Below, in pieces: positions 55,514 to 64,000 of a DNA stretch of 64,000 nucleotides. Under the pieces are notes generated by a model. The model worked only from the letters and a program-made list of their open reading frames with translations, was not told the DNA's origin and searched no databases. Within the stretch, counting starts at the first letter, position 1, and each line of letters begins with the position of its first letter. This stretch comes from Pinus tabuliformis (lineage: Eukaryota > Streptophyta > Pinopsida > Pinales > Pinaceae): positions 141,400,605 to 141,464,604 of the forward strand of contig CM062808.1 in NCBI GenBank assembly GCA_031772625.1, in the 5' to 3' direction. The position numbers were made by a program, and so were the translations under genes.

Positions 55514-56298
55514 GGTTTTCCATCTTCAGCTAAATCGAAGACCATTGCAGCACAAGTCTCCCCATTTGTTTCCATGTCTATTTCGCTAGAACATTCGCAC
55601 CTGATCCCAAATCTAGGATGACTTCATTCTTTTCGTATTCTCTGATCTGCATGGTGAGTCTCATTTCACGCCCCGTCCTTGTCTTATGCTTTCCAATATT
55701 GCAAACTACGCGTAGTCCACCTAGCACGGTCCCAACACATCTATTGATAAGTTCCTGTAACCCTTTCATAGCCTTCGTATCACACAGTAACTTCATACAG
55801 GTTTCCAGGAATGTTGTGAGCACAGAGGGGTCCATCTCCGTCTTAGGCTTATCTTTGCTTCTTGAAGTGGAGGCCTCAGTGAAGCTCTTCCTAGCTTCCA
55901 TGAATGCTTCATGAGTGTGCTCCAAATCAAACTCAGCCTCTTTTTTCGAGGCTTTGTGAACCCATGTACTATCTTCTAGTTGTTTCCCCTTGTCATCCCT
56001 CATCGTTATTCCACTACAGAGCACTATATTTATGTTCGAGTCTTCCTCACGTGGCTCAGACCTCATCATATGTAGGTTTTGAGTCGAGGGAGGTAGTATC
56101 ACCCCTTTGTCACATATCCTAGCTATCAACATACGACAATCTTTTGTTTCATGATCAAACAACATCCAATACTTGCACAACGAGCACGTTGGATTAGTGC
56201 AATCGTGGGTATAGTGTCATGGCCCTTCGCAATTTAGCAAATCAACTATCCTCGACCTCTACCAGTTCCTCCTCCACCTCAGCCTTGTCCATGCTCCT
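55514..56298 (-). pseudogene. Reverse-strand gypsy gag-protease fragment (E8)
   Basis: On the reverse strand: a zinc-knuckle-like Cys/His region (CTNPTCSLCKYWMLFDHETKDC), a Glu/Lys-rich linker and a protease motif ILDLGSGANVLAK, open from 56180 to 55578. It ends abruptly at the copia LTR (55513) in the middle of a protease-region reading frame and at 56298 by the LTR of E6. It is clearly homologous to E6 58968-59800 (DHEIEDCPMLIARIRDK versus DHETKDCRMLIARICDK). Confidence 0.82.
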
Positions 56299-57247
56299 TG
56301 TTGGGCATGGGAAACCCCAAGGCAGGTTTTGGGGCTTAAAGCCCATTTTTTGACTAAATCCGATGTAAATACTACGCAATTTATGGGCCTAAAGCGCGAA
56401 GTTGTAATTGAGTCATAGTGTTGTCCGCCCTTAATTCTGTTATGTAATGTCAGCTTAAAAAGACCTACCCATGGTGTGTGGACCATGGGATTGTATAAAT
56501 AGAGTGAGGCTCTAGGTTGAAAAAGAAATCTAATCTAAGGAAGATAGAATCAAAGGTAATGAATTAAGTCAGGCCTAAGTGTAGAGTCGAGTCTTTCGGG
56601 TCGTAGAGTAGGAGAAGGCTCTACAGCTGAGTGTACAGAGGCCTAGTAGTTCACAGCTGAGTGCGCAGACCCCTGTAGTTGAGTGAGTAAGGCAAGTCGA
56701 GTCTGTAACCTAATGAAGAAGTAATAAAAGAGAAGTTCTTATCATTCTGTGTATTGTTTCCTATTTTGTGCATGAAGTATATTAGGTTTACAAATTTAAT
56801 GTTTATATGTTGCACGAACTTATATGAATGTGTTGAATAAGTAAATCTATGCTAATTATCTGTGTATGCAAAGTTGACTAACATTTATAAGAAAGATAAG
56901 TAAGATCCTCGGTACAACTAAGGGATTTAGCGCAGATCGTTGCCTTAGCAGTGCAAAAGACCCGCAATTCTTAGTTAGGGTTGCACGAAGGTAACTATAG
57001 AAAAGTGTGAAGGTATCGCAGGTCAGGAAAGTGTGTTAAGTAACCTGTACAAAGTTAGTTCACAGTTGGACTAAAGCGACACCTCAAACATCTCAAGGGT
57101 GCAGAAACTTGGTTCCAGCATCCCCCCATACTAACTCGGGTGAGACCTCAGTCCGTGCTCCCTGGGATGTTGCCAAAAGGGGCAATAGTATAGGGATTTG
57201 TTTGGCAAATTAACTTTGAACCTTGATCAGGCCCCATCAAGCCAACA
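56299..57247 (+). repeat. E6 5' LTR
   Basis: 949 bp with matching ends TGTTGG...CCAACA. A TATA box (TATAAATAG) lies at 56494-56502. TGGTTCCACTGCGGGACAG at 57250-57268 sits where a primer binding site should be; the tRNA is not identified. No second LTR is in the window. Confidence 0.65.
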
Positions 57248-57309
57248 AATGGTTCCACTGCGGGACAGGAATTTGCATAGAGATGTCTGATGTCGCATCA
57301 CTGGAATCC

Positions 57310-58863
57310 AACTAAAAAGGAAATCAAATGCTGGTTGGACAAGAAAATTTACGAGTTCGCGGTGCAGGAGAATAGGAATCCATGACTAATAAAAGAAGAG
57401 TGGTTAGATTGCTACCTATACAAAAAGATCCACAAAATTTTCTTTGCATCTTTCCCTACTGAGTTGTACGAGTGGATCGCGAAGTTAGTAGATAGTCAAA
57501 GAAGGTGTAGGCTTGATAGTCCTATTGTGTGGACCCCTGAATTGGTGCGCAAATTGGAAGAATAAGACGATAATATCGTGCACGTTGTCGATCACTAGCT
57601 CAATAGAATTATAGGAGGGTTCATCACTGAGTTCGAGGTAGACACTTCGGTAAGCTACAACGAGGCCGAGCGATGCTTCCTCAAAGGACTGTGAGGTAAG
57701 TATGTTAAATCTCTGAACACTTGGATTAAAATGCTAATGTGTGAAAAGCGGGTTATGCGAATTCATTGATGTTCGGGGCTACGCAAGGTGGGAAAATCTA
57801 CAGGAATGAAGGTAGTGCAGAATTAGAATCTAGCCCCTTGATTTCACCTCTGCAAGGGGACAAGGAAGAAATCACGAGGGTGTCTCTACACAGTGTGATC
57901 CATTTGATAAGATAGAGGATTCCTTGCATACTAGCCCCGCCCACACCTCCACTCATTTCACAGACATCACCTCCATTTTCATCCATACCACCTTTCCCAC
58001 CACTACATTTTAATATGGCAAACTCGATAAAGTTACCTGTGTTCAAAGGATTGGGAAATGAGGATCCAAACCATTTTTAATTCATGGTAAAAGCTGTCTA
58101 GGAAGTACAGGGAGTGATAGACAATAATATGAAGAGAGAAAAATTGGTTAGCACTTTGCAGGATCATGTGCTAACCTGGTATATTAAGCACTCAAATGAC
58201 CATCTGCATGCAGGAATCACAGAGATCCAAGATGCGCTAACTAGGGAGTTTAGTAGGCCGAAGTCAGAGGCACATTCAATCATTAGGTTCAATGAGATTA
58301 TGATGCTACCGGGCGAGACTCCTTGGGATTTGGCTCAAAGGCTGAAGTGCACAATTTGCGAAGCTAACATGACTCTAACGGATGGACAGCACCGCGAATG
58401 GTTTGTAGCATCACTATCGCCGCATTTGAGGAATGTGTTGACACAACAGAGATTGGAAACTCCGGTGGAAGCTTTAGAGGTCGCGATGAGGCTACATGAG
58501 ACCCCAATGCAAGATCCTAAATTAGGAGTTCAGCAAATCCATGCATAATTGACAAACTTTTGCCCAAAAATGCAAAGCCTGAAACAAGACAAGGCAACTC
58601 GACCAAAAGTGCGCGAAGGGGTTTGGTATGTGAAATGTAAGGAGCAGGGTCATTACAAGGACCACTGCCCAGTATTTGAAAATTACCTTGCGGGAGGAGG
58701 GTCAATGCCAATAAGACTAGAAGTGCAAATAGGACCGATCGGGGCACCTGCTCTTTGGTGCGTAATTTTTCAAATAAGAGGAAAGCATGCTACGAAAACT
58801 GCCATATGTTGCAGAAGTACATGCATTATTTACAGTAGTTGTTCTATAATTTATGTAGATTGA
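57310..58863 (+). pseudogene. gag: E6 gag
   Basis: The N-terminal part (57310-57740) is readable with stops (CWLDKKIYEFAVQENRNP, FFASFPTELYEWIAKLV). The capsid-like core is open at 58114-58548 (LVSTLQDHVLTWYIKHSND, LTREFSRPKSEA, GETPWDLAQRLKC, HREWFVASLSPHLRNVL). After a TAA at 58546 the frame continues to a CCHC knuckle (CKEQGHYKDHC, about 58637-58670) and stops at 58861. The fold matches plant retrotransposon Gag. Decay by stops throughout. Confidence 0.75.
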
Positions 58864-58967
58864 CAAGCCATGATGAGCACACATGTAGAAGTTATGAGCT
58901 AATGATGGATAGAACTCCTACCTATAGAATTCAGGCCAAAACGCTGGCCCTAGACTAGGGTGCAGGA

Positions 58968-60131
58968 ATGGCGCACACCAGATTCCAGGGGTGTGAACGA
59001 GGCCGAGGTCGAGGAGGACTTGGAAGAGGTCACAGACAGTTGATATGCTACAATTGCAAAGGGTCAGGGCATTATGCTGGTGATTGTATGAATCTAACAC
59101 ATCCATCATGCTTGTACTGCACCTTGTTTGATCATGAGATAGAGGATTGTCCTATGCTGATAGCTAGGATACGTGACAAATGAGGGTTACAACCTCCCCC
59201 GACTCAGAACCTGCAAATGATGAGGTCTAAGCCACCCGAGGAGGAACCTAATGTGAATATCATGCTCTGAAGTGGAATTACGATAGGAGATGACAAAGGC
59301 AAACAACTAGTGGGTGACACTTGGATTTGCAAAGCTCCAGCAAAGGAAGTGAAGTTTGATTTGGAGAGCGCTCGAGAAAATTTTATGGAAGCTAAGAAGA
59401 GCTTCACTAGTGCCTCCACTTCTGGAAGCAAAGATAGACCAGAGGTACAAATGGACCCATCAATTCTCACAATATTCCTGGAAATGTGCATGAAGCTACT
59501 GCACAACAATAAGGTTGTAAAGGGATTGTAGGAGCTCATTAAGAGATGCGTTGGGACCACGGAAGGAGAATAACATGTGGTCCGGAAGATTGGAAAACAT
59601 AAGACAAGAATAGGAAGAGAAATGAGGTTAACTGCACATATTGGAGAGTATGAAATGGACCAAGTAATTTTGGACTTAGGATCGGATACGAATGTTTTGC
59701 CAAAGAAGACATGGGAATGCGTTGGGAGACCTCCGCTGCAGTGGTCTCCTATTTAGTTGTGCATGGCGAACCAACAAAAGATTATACCTCTGGGGCAATT
59801 GTCGGGAATTACAATGGACATTGAAGGAGCGAGTGCGCTAGCTAATTTTGAGGTAATAGAGATTGTTGATGACAGCAATCCCTACCCTGCACTCCTAGGA
59901 ATCGATTGGGCCACTGACATGAATGGGGTGATCAACCTAAAGAAGGGTAAGATGATTTTTGAGAAGAATTCGTTGTGCATAGTGATACCTTTGGACCCTG
60001 CTAAGGGATCGTGCTACACTAAGCCTGTATGCGACTATGGAAGTGACGATGACTTAGACTGCATTTACAAGATAACTGTGCAAGAACAAGACAGAGTAAA
60101 TCCCACTGCGGGCAGACGAATTTCATGGTAG
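58968..60131 (+). pseudogene. E6 zinc knuckles and protease
   Basis: An Arg/Gly-rich stretch, knuckle CYNCKGSGHYAGDC, and a second Cys/His cluster CLYCTLFDHEIEDC (59043-59160). Then comes an acidic/Lys linker with stops at 59181, 59268, 59529 and 59571. The aspartic protease motif ILDLGSDTNVL lies at 59667-59700, with the second motif NPYPALLGIDWATDMNG at 59877-59930. Ends near 60129. The missing RT means the element cannot be autonomous. Confidence 0.78.
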
Positions 60132-60269
60132 CACGAGAGATCCTGTACTTTAGATTCAGATGAGGAGATAGAGCGATGGCAAAACCAGTTAGATGAAGTA
60201 ACCACACTTAATTTAATATGATGACAAGATCACTGTGCTACGTCTCAACAGAAGTGCAAGACCTACCCT

Positions 60270-60705
60270 GTTAAGATGGATTAGGTGTGATAGATGCCTT
60301 CTTGGACAGGTTTGAAAAATAGGTGCCAGAAAAACAACGGTTCGAAGCTTTGAATTGGGTACTATGCGCTACGCCGTGAGGTGGTGGGGTAGGCACAGAG
60401 AAAACTTTGAAGACTGGCATGCCTGTAGGTAGGTGATGCGCACATGGTTGGGGAAGCTTAGGGTGTGATTGACAGATAACCACGCTAGGTGAAACAGTCC
60501 GTGCACGCATCTGTCTAGATGGGTGTGGGCATATGACAAACAACCTGCATGGATGCACATGAGCCTCATGTTGGGAGATACAGTCAATAAGCGTGTGTTA
60601 GGGGGTCAAACATGCAAAAGGATTATTAAGTTGGAACGGCAGGCTATGAAAAGAATGATCGCGCAAAAGGATACCCATGCAAAAGCCTATAATGAAGCAT
60701 GCGAA
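60270..60705 (+). pseudogene. Short gag-like fragment
   Basis: Broken + strand reading (FEALNWVLCATP, WWGRHRENFEDWHACR, CTHLSRWVWAYDKQPAWMHM) resembles the WWG-type capsid segment of plant gypsy Gag. It ends at 60705, where E7 begins. Too eroded to assign to a family with certainty. Confidence 0.4.
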
Positions 60706-61038
60706 TGTTGGGTCCCTATAATACTAGTGATTACCCCATTACTATTGTAGTTATACCCCTTATTTATATTGTTGTGCCCCTATTACCCCCATGTTGTTAT
60801 TTCTGTGCCCCATAGAATCCCCCTATTGTTATTTTTGTGGCTTTATATTATTATTGTTAGGTCGGCTGGGTTATATTATGACTCCTTAGACTCCTATATA
60901 TAGAAAGGAGGTTTTGTCATTTGAATCATCCAAGAATTGTTCATTTATGTAATGAAAAGGAGGTTGCCCCCTCGAAGAGGCTGAATTCTAAGGCGTTGAT
61001 CTATATTTTCTATCTTTTCTTGAGCTGGTTTCATAACA
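60706..61038 (+). repeat. E7 5' LTR
   Basis: 333 bp, TGTTGGGTCC to CATAACA. The TATA box CTATATATAG is at 60894-60903. Confidence 0.85.
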
Positions 61039-61040
61039 TT

Positions 61041-61052
61041 TGGTATCAGAGC
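61041..61052 (+). other. E7 primer binding site (tRNA-iMet type)
   Basis: TGGTATCAGAGC two bases after the LTR, an exact match to the usual plant retrotransposon iMet site. Confidence 0.93.
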
Positions 61053-61720
61053 TTTGGATTCTAGGGTTTCGCTGCTCCAAACAGGTCATCGTAGCATTTT
61101 CGCTATAACGTTTTTTCTGTGACGTTTCAGAAGTCGAAAGAAAAACCCATTTGAGAAAACATCACGCTGAACCTTGGGTCTGCATTTCAGAGATTTTCAT
61201 GCTATATTTTTGGAGTTATGATCTGAGGAAGTCGGTCTTTTTGCAGACTCCTGAATTACATTCCAAACAGGTGACCTGGGGAAAATCATCATAACTTTCT
61301 CTCTGGGGATCAGATTGAAATTTTGTAAGAAGGTACAAAAAGGGGACGGACAGTATCTTCTTGTGCGCGATTTTCAGATCCAAATATTAAAACAGTGACT
61401 CGTGGCACATCGTACAAGTTCGCCCTACTGAATTAGTCTAAAAGAAAGTCACTATGGGAGATTGTGCATAACGCTTTCTTGGAGAATCCAATTTGGATCA
61501 GACTTGCGGCACTGGAAAGAGGACGCAAAAGGCTACTACAAGTCACAATTTCAGAACTGGATAATTCGAAATTACAGAGATACATCAGATTCAATATCAG
61601 GCTTCTGCAAAGTGAAAAAAGGTGTGTAGTTTTTTTTATTTTTTTTGCATAAGCTTGGTTTAACAGAATTCAAAGGGCATAGTAAAGCATTATTATCGGT
61701 AACTTATGCCCTGAAAGAAA
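61053..61720 (+). other. E7 leader
   Basis: 668 bp between primer site and gag ATG. No gene supported; short frames here look fortuitous. Confidence 0.7.
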
Positions 61721-63418
61721 ATGAAAACACCTAGTAAGGAACCTGAAAGCTCTAACATGACTCATGAAGAAGAGGAAGAAATGATACATGATATATCAAA
61801 ATTACAAGAACAAGTGCAACACATGTCACTCTCACAAAAGCTAACAGAAGCTAAGATAATTGGCGTGGAATCTAAGGTAAATGGCGTGGAATCTAAGATA
61901 AAGGGCATGGAAGCTAAGATGGATGATTTGAAGGCAGACATGGCAGATTTGAAGACAGATTTGAAGACCGATTTGAAGACAGACATGGCAGATTTGAAGA
62001 CAGATTTGACAAATTTTCTACAAGAAATACTTACTAATGGTGAAAAGGTTGTAAAGGAAACTCATGATGTGAACAAAAGAGTTGTTAATCATGATTCCAT
62101 AGACTCTAATGTTGGATCGAAGACCCACCATATTCCAAAAATCGATATGAGGAAGTTTGATGGCAAGGATCCCGCCACATGGATATTGCAGATGGAGCAG
62201 TTCTTCGATCTCAATAATGTGCAAAACACACAAAAGGTATGTATGGCAACTTTATATTTGGAACCAAATCAGTTTGTATGGTATCAATGGCTTTGCTCTC
62301 ACAAACAATTTATCACTTGGGCAATTTTTATGGAAGAATTGGTAGCACATTATGAGGATACAAAAAGCAACACTTTTTTTAGCCAATGGATAAGTCTCAA
62401 ACAAAAGGGTTCAATAATGGAGCACATTGAGGAGTTCCAAAAATTGAACATAAGGGTAAAAGATATTCCAGAGGAGCATAGGATTGATGTGTTCATAGGG
62501 TCTTTAAAGGATAATATCCAACATGATGTTCGCCTTTGGGAACCTGATTCGTTAGAGAAGGCATTCAGGTTAGCAAGAAAAATGGAAAGCAAAATTATGG
62601 CAACCAGGAAGCATACCACTCACAACTATAAAGACGGAAGTGTTGTTGCCCCTAGTCTTCCACAACCTATAAGGTTGACACCACAACAATTGGAAGAAAA
62701 AAGAGCAAAAGGTCTTTGCTACAGTTGTGATAGTAAATACACTAAAGGCCATAAGTGTGCTGAGAAGAAAGTATTCTACATAGATTGTGAAGAGGAAGAA
62801 GAAAGGGAGCAAGAAAGGTCAAAAGAAGAGGATATACTCGAGGAACAAAGCCTAGATGAAGAAAAAATAAATCCAACCATATCTTGTAATGCATTAGCAG
62901 GAATTACCACTCCTCAAACCATCAAGATAGAAGGACAAATCAAGAAGAAAAAGGTAATAGTGTTGATTGATTCAGGAAGCACACACAATTTTATTCATTG
63001 TAGGGTAGCAAAAGAATTGAATTGCTTCCTATATCCAGCACCAGAGTGTCAAGTGATGATTGCAAATGGAGGAACAATAAATTGCTCTGGAAGGTGCCAT
63101 AATATCAAGCTATCCATAGGAGAATATGTATTGACTAGCCCAATGCTTTCCATTCCAATGGGAGGTGCTGATGTTGTACTAGGAGTCCAATGGCTACAAT
63201 CCTTGGGTACAATAGCTTTTAATTTTCAAGAACTTTTCATCAAATTTTCTACAAAAGGAAAGGAAGTTGAATTAAGGGGTATTGCAGGGAAACCAAGAAA
63301 GATAATCAGCTCTAATGGTATGACAAAGCTTCTAAAAAAGGAGCAAAGAGGTGTAATTGCACAATTATGTTCGCTAGATGTTTCTACATTGGAATCATCT
63401 ATTTCTCCGAATCTGTAA
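61721..63418 (+). CDS. gag-pro: E7 Gag-protease, open reading frame
   Basis: 565 codons from ATG (61721) to TAA (63416-63418). Residues ~15-110 form a long coiled coil with near-repeats (ADMADLKTDLKTDLKTDM). The Gag capsid domain follows (PKIDMRKFDGKDPATWI, ~140-300), then knuckle CYSCDSKYTKGHKC (~333-346), a Glu-rich linker, and an aspartic protease with VLIDSGSTHNFI (catalytic Asp ~417) and DVVLGVQWLQSLG (~485). RT continues in the same frame immediately after the TAA, so the full frame was probably one polyprotein. This is the best-preserved Gag in the window. The start fits the leader length, and there is no frameshift. Confidence 0.9.
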   Translation: MKTPSKEPESSNMTHEEEEEMIHDISKLQEQVQHMSLSQKLTEAKIIGVESKVNGVESKIKGMEAKMDDLKADMADLKTDLKTDLKTDMADLKTDLTNFLQEILTNGEKVVKETHDVNKRVVNHDSIDSNVGSKTHHIPKIDMRKFDGKDPATWILQMEQFFDLNNVQNTQKVCMATLYLEPNQFVWYQWLCSHKQFITWAIFMEELVAHYEDTKSNTFFSQWISLKQKGSIMEHIEEFQKLNIRVKDIPEEHRIDVFIGSLKDNIQHDVRLWEPDSLEKAFRLARKMESKIMATRKHTTHNYKDGSVVAPSLPQPIRLTPQQLEEKRAKGLCYSCDSKYTKGHKCAEKKVFYIDCEEEEEREQERSKEEDILEEQSLDEEKINPTISCNALAGITTPQTIKIEGQIKKKKVIVLIDSGSTHNFIHCRVAKELNCFLYPAPECQVMIANGGTINCSGRCHNIKLSIGEYVLTSPMLSIPMGGADVVLGVQWLQSLGTIAFNFQELFIKFSTKGKEVELRGIAGKPRKIISSNGMTKLLKKEQRGVIAQLCSLDVSTLESSISPNL

Positions 63419-64000
63419 AAAGTCCTGAACAATCATTCCAAGGTATTTGAGACTCCCAAAGGTCTCCCACCTATGTGTGACCATGATCATGCCATTCATC
63501 TAGTTCCAGGAAGTGTTCCTCCAAACATCAGGCTGTACAGATATCCCTATGCCCAAAAAAGTGAAATTGAACGCATGGTTGCAAAAATGTTAGAGGCTGG
63601 TATAATTCAACCAAGTCAAAGTTCTTTCTCTGCTCCAGTAGTATTGGTGCACAAGAAGGATGGATCATGGCACATGTGTCCGGATTATAGGGAGCTCAAC
63701 AAGCTCACTATTAAAGATAAGTTCCCCATTCCTGTCATTGATGAATTACTGGATGAATTGCATGGATCAATTTACTTCACCAAGTTGGATCTTCGTTCGA
63801 GATATCATCAAATCAGAATGAAGATTGAAGACATTCCGAAAACGGCATTTAGAACTCATGAGGGTCATTATGAATTTTTGGTCATGCCTTTTGGCCTTAC
63901 CAATGCACCATCAACATTTCAAGGTTTGATGAATTCAATTTTCAAACCATTCCTTAGAAAATTTGTGTTAGTATTTTTTGATGATATACTAATCTACAGC
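63419..64000 (+). CDS. pol: E7 reverse transcriptase, N-terminal part (partial)
   Basis: Same frame as Gag-protease after one TAA, open to the window edge. Motifs: [48 protein letters not shown] and the catalytic [10 protein letters not shown] at the very end. All key RT residues seen so far are intact. RNase H and integrase would lie beyond 64000. Confidence 0.9.

Larger units (their letters stand above)
56299..60269 (+). mobile_element. E6: degenerate Ty3/gypsy element, 5' part
   Basis: LTR, primer-site candidate, gag and protease on the + strand. No RT or 3' LTR lies in this segment, so it is truncated before 60706. It belongs to the same family as E8. The right limit is approximate. Confidence 0.65.
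60706..64000 (+). mobile_element. E7: chromovirus-type Ty3/gypsy element (5' part, runs off window)
   Basis: Short LTR, iMet primer site, one Gag-Protease-RT frame with a single stop. A short LTR and the CYSCDSKYTKGHKC knuckle suit a Reina-like or related chromovirus. The 3' half is outside the window, so the chromodomain and target duplication (GCGAA expected, 60701-60705) cannot be checked. Confidence 0.85.

Noticed and set aside
1..64000. tRNA genes, CRISPR arrays, bacterial operons or terminators
   Set aside because: The only tRNA-like matches are short retrotransposon primer sites; repeats are LTR, minisatellite or microsatellite in kind, and gene structure is eukaryotic.

Overview
The window looks like nuclear heterochromatin from a land plant with a large, repeat-rich genome. 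It is built from nested LTR retrotransposons (Ty3/gypsy Tat lineage, chromoviruses, Ty1/copia). I recognise no free-standing host gene, tRNA, rRNA or CRISPR array. The species cannot be named from this sequence.

The backbone is a Russian-doll set of insertions whose edges I could place to the base by target-site duplications (TSDs). E1 is a Tat-lineage element on the + strand at 794-51790 (TSD AGTAT). It is interrupted by E2, a chromovirus on the - strand at 4489-10245 (TSD CAGTC), and by E3, a Tat element on the + strand at 13571-43276 (TSD ATGCC). E3 is interrupted by E4, a Tat element on the - strand at 17787-33150 (TSD GTGGG). With insertions removed, E1, E3 and E4 are about 15.5, 14.3 and 15.4 kb and belong to one family: ~1.0-kb LTRs, a tRNA-Arg-type primer site, a ~1.95-kb leader, gag, protease-RT-RNase H-integrase, a second RNase H (aRNH), then a gene on the opposite strand, a long 3' region and a polypurine tract. 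LTR divergence fits the nesting order, with E1 oldest.

The most interesting content is the antisense gene. All three Tat copies carry, tail-to-tail with aRNH, a reverse-strand gene for a plant-mobile-domain-like protein. Its coding exon is 853 nt in each copy, followed by a GT-AG intron and a second exon. Upstream are a conserved splice acceptor, a 323-327-nt putative 5'UTR intron and a TATA box 458-459 nt before the ATG. The E4 copy is open over 373 codons. The RNase H fused to RT has lost catalytic acidic residues in all three copies, whereas aRNH keeps all four; it is open in E1 and E4.

Right of E1 lie an internally deleted copia element with non-matching ends (51796-55513), a reverse-strand gypsy gag-protease fragment (55514-56298), a degenerate forward gypsy element of the same family (56299-~60269), a further gag fragment (60270-60705), and the 5' part of a well-preserved chromovirus E7 (60706-64000, running off the window). 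The far left (1-793) is AT-rich flank that may be copia LTR sequence. Coding decay in E2 and the copia element is almost entirely by W/Q/R-to-stop transitions, as expected from methylated-cytosine deamination.
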